Of a DNA stretch of 64,000 nt, positions 1 to 8,746 are shown in pieces. Origin of the DNA: Bacillus sp. Cs-700 (GTDB lineage Bacteria; Bacillota; Bacilli; Bacillales; Guptibacillaceae); NCBI RefSeq assembly GCF_011082085.1, contig NZ_CP041063.1, forward strand, positions 4,016,001 through 4,080,000, in the 5' to 3' direction. The notes below the pieces were generated by a model that had not been told where the DNA came from, ran no database searches, and was given only the letters and a program-made list of their open reading frames with translations. The position numbers and the translations under genes were made by a program. Position 1 is the stretch's first letter. Each line of letters begins with the position of its first letter.

Positions 1-105
1 CTCTTGCGTCATAAAAAAGCGAACATCGAAAATAAAATCAATGAGCTTCAACTTCAAGTAACTGAGATTGATGAGTTTCTTAGATCAGGGAGGGAAAATG
101 AATGA
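1..105 (+). CDS. C-terminal end of an unidentified protein (partial)
   Basis: Only the last 34 codons are inside the window. The frame is open from base 1 to the TGA at 103-105 and encodes a charged segment rich in Glu, Lys and Leu that could be a coiled coil. Its stop overlaps the ATG of the next gene by four bases (ATGA), so the two are probably translationally coupled. A helical tail like this is common at the end of MerR-type regulators, but too little is visible to assign a family. Confidence 0.6.
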   Translation, partial: LLRHKKANIENKINELQLQVTEIDEFLRSGRENE

Positions 106-557
106 TTCAATGGCAAGAAGAAAAGACGATTGAAGCACCGATCGAAACGGTTTGGGAATTATTTAAAGACGAGCATATTAAAGCGATTATGCCTAAGGTT
201 GAAGAGCATGTGTTAATTGAAAAAGAAGAGCATGAAGTAGGCGCAAAGCATCGCCAAACGTATCGTGAAGGAAAAAGACTAGAAACGTACACGGTTGAAA
301 CGCTTGCTTATGAAGATAACGAAACGTTTAAAGTGAAGCGCATTTGCTTTGTTTTAGGAAAAGCATTTGAAATCACGCTTGGCTTTACACTCCAAAAGGT
401 GGGAGAAAACCAAACGAAATTCACTTATGAAGGACAAAATAAAGGAGTGAATTTTGTAGGTAGAGCGATGCTGAAGTTAAGTCGACCGAAGGATCAAATG
501 AACGTTGTTCAGGAGTTTATGGACCGAGTGGAAAGCGAAGCAAAGAAGAGGGCTTAG
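102..557 (+). CDS. SRPBCC family protein (polyketide cyclase/START-like fold)
   Basis: The protein has 151 residues, the usual size of a single SRPBCC (Bet v1-like) domain. It begins with the typical pattern of this fold: a first strand around IEAPIETVWELF, then alternating strands and a long C-terminal helix from about residue 120. These proteins bind hydrophobic ligands in a deep cavity; the ligand here cannot be predicted. There is no signal peptide or membrane segment, so it should be cytosolic. The start overlaps the upstream stop codon, and the ribosome binding site (GGGAGGG) lies inside the upstream gene. A hairpin terminator begins at its last codons. Confidence 0.8.
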   Translation: MIQWQEEKTIEAPIETVWELFKDEHIKAIMPKVEEHVLIEKEEHEVGAKHRQTYREGKRLETYTVETLAYEDNETFKVKRICFVLGKAFEITLGFTLQKVGENQTKFTYEGQNKGVNFVGRAMLKLSRPKDQMNVVQEFMDRVESEAKKRA

Positions 558-577
558 ACGCGAAGCCCTCTTTTTCT
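546..577. terminator. Intrinsic terminator between convergent genes
   Basis: A perfect 10-bp stem (AAGAGGGCTT / AAGCCCTCTT) with a 7-base loop is followed by a T-rich run. It overlaps the end of the SRPBCC gene and could also stop transcription of the convergent TetR gene. Confidence 0.85.
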
Positions 578-578
578 T

Positions 579-1442
579 TTACTTAAAATAGTTGCAAACT
601 AACTCATCAAGCTGTTTAACAGTTGTTTGATCAAGCTTCGGATCATCTCTTAGTGAACAAAGAACACTTTCAATGAGGAACTTTCGGGATTTCTTGGAAT
701 GAAGAAGCTCATCCTTTACAAAATCTAATCGTTCAATTGCTTCATTATTTGATTCTGATAGATCAGATTTTAATGAACGGATGGTACTAACGAGGTTTGT
801 TTGAAACAACTGGTTACCTTCTGGAAACCAGTCGTCCATTTGCTCTGGCTTGTTTAGTTGTTGATCTGTGATTGAAGCATCTTCCACGACCGTAACCATC
901 CGATCCACGCTGTATTCCACAACTGGATAAATATCTGCACTTGCTCCATTCGCGATCGAATAATACTTTACATTATGGTGAAGTATCCCCAAAAACATGA
1001 TGGCCCCATCCAATAAGTACGGTTGTTTTTCTTCGCCAAATAGCTCAAGAAAGCGGTTGTAAACCCATCGAAGCATTCGTTTCTGACCTTCTCGTAGGAA
1101 ATGTTTTAAGTCTTCATCATTTGAAACAAACACTTCCTCAAACAGCGTAATGAGCTTGTTTTTTTTATTTGTATTCATTTGCAGTTCGATTTGTTTCTTG
1201 AATATCGTAAGGTCTGATGGGTCCTGACCGATAAGCAGTTCATCTCGTTTCTGCTCCATCGATTCATATAGTGCTTTAAACAGAGCGATTAAAAGTTCGT
1301 TTTTAGAAGAAAAGTAATTGTAAAACGTTCCTTTTGAAATCCCGCTATACTCTAAAATGTCTTGTATGGAAGTAGACTGAAAGCCTCTTTCTATAAAAAG
1401 CTGATGCGCCATCTTAATAACATGCTGTTTGCGATCGTTCAT
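579..1442 (-). CDS. TetR/AcrR family transcriptional regulator
   Basis: The protein has 287 residues. The first 50 form the TetR DNA-binding domain, including the recognition segment ISKGTFYNYFSSK. The remainder is a long helical ligand domain, larger than the usual 190-210 residues. The frame is open for 44 more codons upstream, but the ATG at 1442 is chosen because it follows AAAGGTGAT at good spacing and begins just before the HTH. It is divergent from the DHA2 exporter at 1657 and probably represses it and itself; a 19-bp inverted repeat and three GGTATA repeats lie between them. The inducing ligand is unknown. Confidence 0.88.
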   Translation of the reverse strand: MNDRKQHVIKMAHQLFIERGFQSTSIQDILEYSGISKGTFYNYFSSKNELLIALFKALYESMEQKRDELLIGQDPSDLTIFKKQIELQMNTNKKNKLITLFEEVFVSNDEDLKHFLREGQKRMLRWVYNRFLELFGEEKQPYLLDGAIMFLGILHHNVKYYSIANGASADIYPVVEYSVDRMVTVVEDASITDQQLNKPEQMDDWFPEGNQLFQTNLVSTIRSLKSDLSESNNEAIERLDFVKDELLHSKKSRKFLIESVLCSLRDDPKLDQTTVKQLDELVCNYFK

Positions 1443-1488
1443 CGTATCACCTTTTACTTCTTTATAGTTATAAGTTGTTCTCATCACT

Positions 1489-1507
1489 TTTATACTGTCG
1501 GTATAAA
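1489..1507. promoter_or_regulatory. Inverted repeat, candidate TetR operator
   Basis: TTTATAC-TGTCG-GTATAAA has perfect 7-bp arms and a 5-bp centre. It lies about 50 bp before the TetR start and overlaps a possible minus-strand -10 box (TATAAA). The half site GGTATA recurs in the exporter promoter. Confidence 0.55.
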
Positions 1508-1568
1508 TCTGATCATACCTTACTTTTAGTATTGAAACAAATCCTTTTGAATTGGGAAGAAATAATGA

Positions 1569-1644
1569 TTGCAAAAATTGAACTCATGGTATATGATATG
1601 AGAGATTTGAACCGATGGTATAAATAATTGAACTGAAGGTATAT
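1569..1644 (+). promoter_or_regulatory. Exporter promoter with three direct repeats
   Basis: TTGCAA (1569-1574), a 17-bp spacer and TATGAT (1592-1597) make a plausible sigma-A promoter. A repeat of form TTGAACNNANGGTATA occurs at 1578-1594, 1607-1623 and 1628-1644. The first copy covers the spacer and -10 box, and the last runs into the ribosome binding site. This suggests repression by the adjacent TetR protein. Confidence 0.5.
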
Positions 1645-1656
1645 GGAGGTATGATG

Positions 1657-3174
1657 ATGAATCAATCAGGAAAAGAGACGCCTCGTCCAAAGTACGGTAT
1701 TCTTGCGATTTTAATTGTTGGCGCGTTTATCGCGTTTCTAAATAATACGCTACTTAATATTGCACTACCGTCGATTATGGCGGATTTACAAATAGAAACC
1801 GCAACGGTTCAGTGGCTTACGACAGGTTTTATGCTTGTAAACGGAATCATGATTCCAGCTACGGCCTTTTTAATTGAAAAATATTCGGTGCGCCGCCTCT
1901 TTCTTGTGGCGATTGGACTATTTACGCTTGGTACCGTGATTGCCGGAATGGCTCAGATTTTCCCTGTCCTACTTGGAGGGAGAATGTTACAGGCTTCAGG
2001 ATCCGCCATTATGATGCCGCTCTTAATGAACGTGATGCTTATTAGCTTTCCGATTGAAAAAAGGGGAGCGGCGATGGGCGTTTTCGGTCTCATTCTAATG
2101 GCAGCGCCAGCGATTGGTCCAACGCTATCTGGGTGGATTATCGAACATTATGATTGGAGAATGTTATTCCACTTTGTTACACCAATTGCGATTTCAATCT
2201 TCTTGCTTGGGTTCTTCTTATTAAAAGATAAGAAAGAAAAGGTAAACATTCGACTCGATTTGTTCTCACTTATTTTATCAAGCGCGGGGTTTGGTGGTAT
2301 TCTTTACGGCTTTAGTTCTGCGGGAAATAAAGGATGGGATAGTCCGCAAGTTTATTTAACGATTGGGATTGGGGTTATCTCGCTGACAACCTTCATTATT
2401 CGACAGTCGAAGCAAGAGCGACCGATGCTAAACTTTACGATCTTTAAATATCCAATGTTCGCTCTTTCATCTTCCATTACAATGGTTGTGAACATGGCGA
2501 TGTTTTCAGGAATGCTGTTGCTTCCGATCTACGTACAAACGATTCGAGGCATTTCACCGCTTGATGCCGGTTTAATGATGCTGCCGGGAGCACTCGTAAT
2601 GGCCTTCATGTCACCGATTACGGGTCGATTGTTTGATAAAATTGGTGGGCGAATTCTTGCAACAACTGGTCTTGCGATTACGGTAGTTACAACATACCTG
2701 TTCAGTACACTGTCGATGGAGACAACGTATAACTACATTATGATTCTTCATGCTGTCCGAATGTTCGGGATGTCGATGGTGATGATGCCGGTATCAACGA
2801 ACGGGTTAAATCAACTACCAGCTCGTTTCTATCCGCACGGGACTGCAATGAACAATACGCTCAACCAGGTAGCTGGTGCGATTGGCACAGCTCTTCTCGT
2901 GACGATTATGTCTAACCGGACGGAATCTGTTGCGGCCGATCTTGCGAAGGAAGCTGCGGCTGGAAACGCAGGAGTTGACCCGGCTACGCTTCAACAGCAA
3001 ATCGCCATGCAAGCGATGCTTGAAGGTATTAACTTCGCTTTCTTTATCGCTACCTTTATCGCAGGTTTGGCGTTTGTGCTTGCTTTCTTCATTAAGCGCG
3101 CGGGACGTGAAAAAGAAGTGAAGCAGCCGATTGTGCCGGAGTCGAAGCCTGTTGATCTAGTAACAAATGCATAG
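1657..3174 (+). CDS. DHA2 family MFS drug:H+ antiporter
   Basis: This is a 505-residue integral membrane protein with about 14 hydrophobic segments, the size and layout of the DHA2 (EmrB/LmrB) exporters. The conserved first-segment pattern LNNTLLNIALPSIMADL and the following QWLTTGFMLVNGIMIP are typical, as is the central GPTLSGWIIEHYDWRMLF. These proteins expel drugs or bile-salt-like compounds using the proton gradient. Three ATGs occur in a row at 1651; the third is preferred because GGAGG then lies seven bases upstream. A closely similar exporter, also next to a TetR gene, occurs at 34921, so the two modules are likely paralogous. Substrate unknown. Confidence 0.9.
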   Translation: MNQSGKETPRPKYGILAILIVGAFIAFLNNTLLNIALPSIMADLQIETATVQWLTTGFMLVNGIMIPATAFLIEKYSVRRLFLVAIGLFTLGTVIAGMAQIFPVLLGGRMLQASGSAIMMPLLMNVMLISFPIEKRGAAMGVFGLILMAAPAIGPTLSGWIIEHYDWRMLFHFVTPIAISIFLLGFFLLKDKKEKVNIRLDLFSLILSSAGFGGILYGFSSAGNKGWDSPQVYLTIGIGVISLTTFIIRQSKQERPMLNFTIFKYPMFALSSSITMVVNMAMFSGMLLLPIYVQTIRGISPLDAGLMMLPGALVMAFMSPITGRLFDKIGGRILATTGLAITVVTTYLFSTLSMETTYNYIMILHAVRMFGMSMVMMPVSTNGLNQLPARFYPHGTAMNNTLNQVAGAIGTALLVTIMSNRTESVAADLAKEAAAGNAGVDPATLQQQIAMQAMLEGINFAFFIATFIAGLAFVLAFFIKRAGREKEVKQPIVPESKPVDLVTNA

Positions 3175-3182
3175 CAAGACTA

Positions 3183-3218
3183 AAAAAGATGAAGCCGAAT
3201 TGGTTTCATCTTTTTATT
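3183..3218. terminator. Bidirectional intrinsic terminator
   Basis: AAAAAGATGAA and TTCATCTTTTT form a long stem with GCC/GGT at the top, A-rich before and T-rich after. It separates the exporter from the convergent ger operon and can work in both directions. Confidence 0.85.
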
Positions 3219-3235
3219 TATTCTTTTTGAACACA

Positions 3236-4378
3236 TTAATTTATATCCTGTGTTCCATAGCCAGTTAAAGTGAAATCAACATCAATTGTTACTGGCAATT
3301 GAGCAAAAATACGATTCCAATCTTTATGGTGTTTTTGCCAATAGGCGGGTTGTTTGATGCTTGTCCAAGTACCGAATTCTAAGTAATCGAGCTGTTGTTC
3401 CTGAGCAATCGAAATTACGTGCTCCATCTCTTCTTTAACGACTTTTTCGCCTTGTTTCTTTAATTCATCTTCCCAACCTTCTTGAAAAACGTCTCGCTTG
3501 ATTTCCCAGTCTTCTGCAAGTCTCAGAGAGCTTTTCACTTTTAACTGAATGGCCAGCTGTCCATCTTTTAACACGGGTTCAATGGACGTGCTTGCTTTCG
3601 TAATCTCAAGCACAGCTTGATCCGTCTCAGAATTATTCTCTTTAATCGCTACTAATCCACCACTCACTTCATTTGTCACCCATTTTAACCCGCCAATTTC
3701 TTCAGGCGTAAGCCAACCGACGATCTGCTCGGATTTATCTGAAATGATCCCAGCACCAAGCAGTCGTATACGTCCTTTATTTATTCCGACTTCTGGAATT
3801 ACAAAGCTTGCGCCTTCAGTAATTTTTTTCGACACTTCTCCAAATTTGAGTGTATCTTGAACGTACAAACTTCGATCATGGTTTTGTGTCAGTTCTTTCA
3901 ACTGTACGGCTGGAAACATTTCTTTTGTCGGTTCAATTGAAAGAATTTCAGATGCAGATTCTTTCGTAATAAAAACAGCCACTGTTCTCCTAAATTCATG
4001 ATCTCGTAGGAAGAAGCTAATTAACTGCTTTAAAGGTTCTTCTTTTAATAGCTTTTCCGTCAGAACAATGGATTTTAAGTGGGTGTAATTTGGTGGACGA
4101 TCGGTTTCAAGGGAGTTCTCACGGATGATTTGAAAGAAGTTGCTTCCGTTTAATGTGATGTTCTGATAAGGAGTTCCTCCTGAACTTCCAAACTGTGTTC
4201 CTTCAATATTGTTTGGTACAACGTACTGGTTAGTCATGGAAAAGACGTCTTCACCTGATTCATTATAATCGAGTCCAATCCCCATAATCATCCCCAAATC
4301 CTCGATTTCATTGCTATCCCAGCACGCAGTAAGGAAGAGAAGTTGAAGAGAAATGAAAACAAGCAATCCTTTCCTCAT
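3236..4378 (-). CDS. Ger(x)C family spore germination lipoprotein
   Basis: This is a 380-residue C subunit of a gerA-type germinant receptor. The N-terminus is a lipoprotein signal with the lipobox LTAC (Cys19), followed by WDSNEIEDLGMIMGIGLDY, the signature opening of Ger(x)C proteins. In the family, the C subunit is anchored to the outer face of the spore inner membrane and works with the A and B subunits. It is the last gene of the operon; its ATG overlaps the stop of the permease gene (4375-4378), so translation is probably coupled. Which nutrient is sensed cannot be read from the sequence. Confidence 0.93.
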   Translation of the reverse strand: MRKGLLVFISLQLLFLTACWDSNEIEDLGMIMGIGLDYNESGEDVFSMTNQYVVPNNIEGTQFGSSGGTPYQNITLNGSNFFQIIRENSLETDRPPNYTHLKSIVLTEKLLKEEPLKQLISFFLRDHEFRRTVAVFITKESASEILSIEPTKEMFPAVQLKELTQNHDRSLYVQDTLKFGEVSKKITEGASFVIPEVGINKGRIRLLGAGIISDKSEQIVGWLTPEEIGGLKWVTNEVSGGLVAIKENNSETDQAVLEITKASTSIEPVLKDGQLAIQLKVKSSLRLAEDWEIKRDVFQEGWEDELKKQGEKVVKEEMEHVISIAQEQQLDYLEFGTWTSIKQPAYWQKHHKDWNRIFAQLPVTIDVDFTLTGYGTQDIN

Positions 4379-5463
4379 TTCATCGCCCCCTTTCTAAATG
4401 AAAAGAGGAATAACAATAGAGGAATGGCGATTAAAGAAGCATACGATAAATAGTTTAAATAGGTTCCATATGAAAATAGCTCTGTAATGCCCGATGGTAG
4501 CAACGAGAGCAGTAGGATAAGCATTCCGATGATGGCATTCATTAAGAGTGATTTTTTGCAATTAACGGTTTTACAAACACCAAGCATCGCAGAGTAATAG
4601 TATGCGGTTAGGGTGGTGAAGATCGTGATAATCCATCCAAATAAAAAGAGAAGCTCAAATCTTTCAAAGAAAAACCCCTGGAATTCGATCGCTTTTGCCA
4701 TTTCGATCGTTGGAAACGTAATCACTTTGAGCTCTTCAATACTAAGAACACCAATGTTTAGGATGAAGAACAGCACATAAATAAAGCATACACTGCCGAT
4801 GCTGATGCCTAGAATAAAGACAACTGGTTTCCAGCGTGTAAGGCGGTGTTGTCCTGATAGCACCATAAGAAGCTCATATCCTACGAACGAGAAAAAGGTG
4901 GAATTGACTCCTTTTAGTAGGTCAATTCCATCCATATACATCATCGGTCGTAAGTGAGTCGGTTCAATATTTTTAATGCTAAGTAAGGTTAAGAGGAGAA
5001 ACATTAACAAAATAATTGGGAAGTACAGTTGTAAAAAGAGCAGGATGTTTGAAAGCCCAGTTGATACGAGATACATACAAGAGAGTACAAAAACAAGCAA
5101 GACAACGAATTTGGGTGTTTTATCAAGTAAGTAATAATTCACAATTTCAGCCATTGTTCGAATGATGTAGGCGGAAATCGAAATCGTATAGCAAACGAAA
5201 ATCAGATTGAGGAGCTTTCCAATCCATTTTCCTACCAATTCTGGCGCGATATCAAAAACGGTTTTCATCGGATATTTCTTCATTAACATAAAAATAAATA
5301 GCGCGTTCATGAAGGCGATCATCGCTCCGAGAATGACACTAATCCACATATTTGGCTGTCCAACAATCGTAGCTGTTTCACGTGGTAACGTGACGATTCC
5401 AACACCAATAATGGTTGAAATAAAAAAGATAATGATGGGAAGAGAGTGCTGGTTGTTTTGCAA
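4375..5463 (-). CDS. GerAB-type endospore germination permease
   Basis: This 362-residue protein has about ten transmembrane segments and the start HSLPIIIFFISTIIGVGIVTLPRE, typical of the spore germination permease family within the amino acid-polyamine-organocation group. In this family the B subunit binds the germinant, such as an amino acid. It lies directly after the A subunit gene (which ends at 5464) and overlaps the C subunit gene by four bases. Expression in the forespore would be expected, but I cannot identify a sigma-G promoter with confidence. Confidence 0.93.
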   Translation of the reverse strand: MQNNQHSLPIIIFFISTIIGVGIVTLPRETATIVGQPNMWISVILGAMIAFMNALFIFMLMKKYPMKTVFDIAPELVGKWIGKLLNLIFVCYTISISAYIIRTMAEIVNYYLLDKTPKFVVLLVFVLSCMYLVSTGLSNILLFLQLYFPIILLMFLLLTLLSIKNIEPTHLRPMMYMDGIDLLKGVNSTFFSFVGYELLMVLSGQHRLTRWKPVVFILGISIGSVCFIYVLFFILNIGVLSIEELKVITFPTIEMAKAIEFQGFFFERFELLFLFGWIITIFTTLTAYYYSAMLGVCKTVNCKKSLLMNAIIGMLILLLSLLPSGITELFSYGTYLNYLSYASLIAIPLLLFLFSFRKGAMK

Positions 5464-6891
5464 TTAAATCCCCGTCCTTTTTCCCACACGATAATAGAGC
5501 CGTATAAAGGAGTCTTTCCATCGTCTGAAATGAATGGGCGCAAATGGCTCCATATAAGGGCTCGAAAAACTTCTAAGTTTAATTAGATGGGTCGTGACAA
5601 TAAAGATGGCAATTAGCATACCATAGACGCCAAGAACGGATGCAGAAAATAAGATAAAAAAGCGAATCGTTCTGAGCGCAAGGCTTAGCTGGTAATTCGG
5701 TATAGCGAAAGAACAGATCGCTGTAAATGAAATCACCATAACCATCATCGGACTAACAATTCCAGAGCTTACGGCAGTTTCGCCAATGACAATGGCCCCG
5801 ACGATGCTTACTGTTGAACCAATCGGTTTAGGGAGTCGCACCCCAGCCTCACGTAAAATTTCAATGGTAAGTTCCATAATAAAGGCCTCAATAACAGAAG
5901 GGAATGGAACACCTTCCCTCGTCTTTGAGAGAGAAACCGCAAGACTTGTAGGAATAAGTCCATGGTGAAAGGAAATGAGTGAAATATAAGCTGCAGGCAA
6001 AAGAACTGAGATCAGGGCTGTGAAATAACTCAAAAGCCGAATGAGAGAGGCTGGAATCCATTTAAAGTAATAGTCGTCAGGTGTTTGAAGAAGCATGTTC
6101 AGCGTTGTTGGTGCAATTAATACTGTTGGCGAGCCGTCTGTCATTAGAGCGACGCGCCCTTCAAGTAGCGCATTCGCTACTTTCGTTGGATGCTGAGTCG
6201 AGGCTAGTTCAGGGAAAACAGAGAGGGGATTGCGTTCAATCAACTGCTCAAGCACTCCAGCATCTGTCATATAATCTACCTCAATTTGACTGATTCGCTC
6301 TCTCACTTCGTTAATTAGTGTCTCGCTCGCTTTTCCCTGTAAGTATGTGATTGAAATCGACGTCACGACATCTTTCCCAACAAAATACTGCTCAAACAAA
6401 AGATCGCTCGTTTTTAAATGAGCACGCAATAATGCTTTATTATCCTGAATGCATTCGATAAAACCATCTCGTGGCCCACTAATCGTCGGTTCATTCACCG
6501 GTTCATCCGGTGATCTCTTGACGGAATACGTCGTTTTTACAGAGTAAACGTGATCATCTGTCGTTTCCCGTGCAATAAGTACCGTGCAGCCATCCATCAG
6601 GTGTCTTGAAATGGTACTGTGATCGTTAATATTATTCACCGCTGCCATTGGAATAAGATCAGGAATATCAGTTGAGCTAATCTTCGTGTCTTCACTTGAG
6701 ATCGTTAGTAGTGGACTAATAATGGTTTTTTGAATGACCATGCGATCAGAAATGTCATCGAGATACAACAGTGTCAGTGTAAGACCGTCGAGTTGAATGG
6801 TTTTCTGTTTTAGGTCTTCACTGTTATGAAATTCAAGCTTAATTTGTTCCTCTAGTAATGAAGAAGAACGTACGAATCGTCTTCTTTTCAT
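5464..6891 (-). CDS. GerAA-type spore germination protein
   Basis: This is a 475-residue A subunit of a gerA-type germinant receptor. It has a soluble N-terminal domain of about 240 residues, then four to five membrane segments around SLIRLLSYFTALISVLLPAAYI and a short basic tail. The block VPFPSVIEAFIMELTIEILREAG is the family hallmark. An in-frame start 12 codons earlier (6927) has no ribosome binding site, whereas the ATG at 6891 follows GGAG. It is the first gene of the A-B-C operon and is divergent from the FAD reductase at 7065. Confidence 0.92.
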   Translation of the reverse strand: MKRRRFVRSSSLLEEQIKLEFHNSEDLKQKTIQLDGLTLTLLYLDDISDRMVIQKTIISPLLTISSEDTKISSTDIPDLIPMAAVNNINDHSTISRHLMDGCTVLIARETTDDHVYSVKTTYSVKRSPDEPVNEPTISGPRDGFIECIQDNKALLRAHLKTSDLLFEQYFVGKDVVTSISITYLQGKASETLINEVRERISQIEVDYMTDAGVLEQLIERNPLSVFPELASTQHPTKVANALLEGRVALMTDGSPTVLIAPTTLNMLLQTPDDYYFKWIPASLIRLLSYFTALISVLLPAAYISLISFHHGLIPTSLAVSLSKTREGVPFPSVIEAFIMELTIEILREAGVRLPKPIGSTVSIVGAIVIGETAVSSGIVSPMMVMVISFTAICSFAIPNYQLSLALRTIRFFILFSASVLGVYGMLIAIFIVTTHLIKLRSFSSPYMEPFAPIHFRRWKDSFIRLYYRVGKRTGI

Positions 6892-7064
6892 CTTATCATC
6901 ACTCCGAAAATGATCTCTCTTTATCATTTGCTGAAATCATAAAACTATCCAAATGGTGTTCTGTCTTTCAAAACCCTGTTAGGATATATGACCAATTTGT
7001 TATTTTCAATTTTCAAACATGGTACGATTTTGCATATGATACAGTCCAGAAAGAAGGGGATTCC

Positions 7065-8315
7065 GTGAAACGCCTTGTTGTAATTGGAAATGGACTTGCC
7101 GGCATTCAGTTTCTTGAACGCTTACTTTCGATGAAGTCTTCTCGTTTTGAAATAACGATTATTGGAAAGGAGCCTGCTTATAAGCGATATTTACTTTCGC
7201 GGATTCTGCAACAAAATGTTGCTTTTGAAAAAGCAGAATTAGAAGAGGAAGATTGGTACAAAGAACGAGGAATTCGACTCATTGAGAATGAAGCAGCGGT
7301 TATGATTGATCCACTCAGTCGTTATGTGAAAACAGATCGAGGACGGAAAATCGCCTATGACACGATTGTTCTTGCGACAGGTGCTAATCCGCACGTACTT
7401 CCAGTAAAAGGAGCTGGAAAGAACGGGGTTATGACGTTCCGTTCTATGAACGATTGCAAAGCTTTAATGGATGCATCGAAACGTTATCGAAAAGCAGCTG
7501 TGATTGGTGCTGGTATTCTAGGCTTAGAGACAGCGATGGGGCTTGTGCAACAAGGGATCGATACGACGGTTGTTCATCATCAACCGAATGTGATGAATCG
7601 ACAGCTTGACCGACTTGCATCTGAAATGCTACAAGAAGATTTAGAAAAATTAGGTGTGAAATTTGCTTTATGCAAACGAACAAAAGAAATTATTGGGAAC
7701 TCTTGTGCACAGTCGCTCACTTTTTCTGATGGGACTTCGCTTGAAGCCGATCTCGTTCTTATGGCTGTTGGTGTAAAGTCAAATGTGGAGTTAGCGAAAA
7801 AGAGTGGATTGGAAGTTCACCGCGGTATTCTTGTCGATGACTATTTGCAAACAAGTGATCCATGTATTTATGCGATAGGTGAATGTGCAGAGCATCGTGA
7901 CGTTACGTACGGTGTGATTGATCCGATTCTTGATCAAGCGGAACATTTAGCAGGTACGATTGCAGGTTGTCCGAAACCATACCGTGGTTCCGTAGCTTCA
8001 ACAACCTTAAATATTTCAGGTATCAGCTTGTTTTCTACAGGTCAAGTGCTTGAAACGGAGGATACGCGAACGTACCAATGGATTGATCCCATTCGTCACG
8101 TTTACAAAAAAATTGTAACCTTGCATGGTCATGTGATCGGGGCGATTCTTTACGGAGATACTTCAGAAGCGGTCATTTTAGCAAAACTGGTTAGTCGTTT
8201 AGCGCCGGTTTCTGACATTCCTTCTAATCAACTTTTTCCTGAAGAAAGGAAACGAAAAACCAATTTAACGCTTGTTCCAAGAAGTGATCAAGTCAGTCGA
8301 ACAGCTCAAAGCTAG
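7065..8315 (+). CDS. NAD(P)/FAD-dependent oxidoreductase, NirB N-terminal domain type
   Basis: The 416-residue flavoprotein resembles the FAD/NADH half of assimilatory nitrite reductase NirB/NasD. It opens with the FAD-binding LVVIGNGLAGIQ, has a second dinucleotide fold AAVIGAGILGLE near residue 145, and the late FAD motif YAIGECAEH. It stops where NirB would continue into its [2Fe-2S] and siroheme domains, so it can only transfer electrons. The frame is open much further upstream, but the GTG at 7065 follows GAAGGGGA and begins exactly at the FAD fold. A Rieske gene and a HemD-like gene follow in the same direction. Confidence 0.85.
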   Translation: MKRLVVIGNGLAGIQFLERLLSMKSSRFEITIIGKEPAYKRYLLSRILQQNVAFEKAELEEEDWYKERGIRLIENEAAVMIDPLSRYVKTDRGRKIAYDTIVLATGANPHVLPVKGAGKNGVMTFRSMNDCKALMDASKRYRKAAVIGAGILGLETAMGLVQQGIDTTVVHHQPNVMNRQLDRLASEMLQEDLEKLGVKFALCKRTKEIIGNSCAQSLTFSDGTSLEADLVLMAVGVKSNVELAKKSGLEVHRGILVDDYLQTSDPCIYAIGECAEHRDVTYGVIDPILDQAEHLAGTIAGCPKPYRGSVASTTLNISGISLFSTGQVLETEDTRTYQWIDPIRHVYKKIVTLHGHVIGAILYGDTSEAVILAKLVSRLAPVSDIPSNQLFPEERKRKTNLTLVPRSDQVSRTAQS

Positions 8316-8357
8316 TGAAGGTGAAAGACAATAGTAGGGTTTAGGAGGATCGATACG

Positions 8358-8675
8358 ATGCCGGTTCAAGCTGTCAAAATCAATGTTGGAAGAACACGTG
8401 ATCACGTTCCTGGTTTTGGTCGTGCAATTGATTTACTTCAGCTATCAATTGCGATTTTTTGTCTGCCGGATGGCACGTTTCGAGCGCTTCATAACCGTTG
8501 TCCTAAGGGTGGGCCCATCGTCAATGGAGAAATGTCTGGGCGATTTATCACGTGCCTCGACCATCAGTGCTGCATTGATCTCTTTACAGGGAGTCTTCAA
8601 TCAGCTCTTAACAGCAAGGTCGAAACGTTTCCGGTTGAAGTGGAGGATGGGTTTATTTATGTCACGTTAGAATAG
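8358..8675 (+). CDS. Rieske [2Fe-2S] protein, NirD-like, with altered cluster motif
   Basis: This 105-residue protein matches the small subunit of assimilatory nitrite reductase (NirD/NasE) in length and layout. Rieske clusters are normally held by C-x-H and C-x2-H. The second pair is present as TCLDH. The first reads HNRCPKGGP where the family has C-P-H-K-G-G-P, so one histidine ligand is missing by an in-frame loss of one codon. The ATG at 8358 follows GGAGGATC. It probably works with the flavoprotein before it, but the lost ligand may prevent normal cluster binding. A sequencing error would have to be exactly three bases. Confidence 0.8.
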   Translation: MPVQAVKINVGRTRDHVPGFGRAIDLLQLSIAIFCLPDGTFRALHNRCPKGGPIVNGEMSGRFITCLDHQCCIDLFTGSLQSALNSKVETFPVEVEDGFIYVTLE

Positions 8676-8746
8676 CGTTTAGTTGAACAAATCGACATGG
8701 TGCTGTACCCTCTATTTAAGATAAGGCTTAAGGAGATGGTAGAGGG

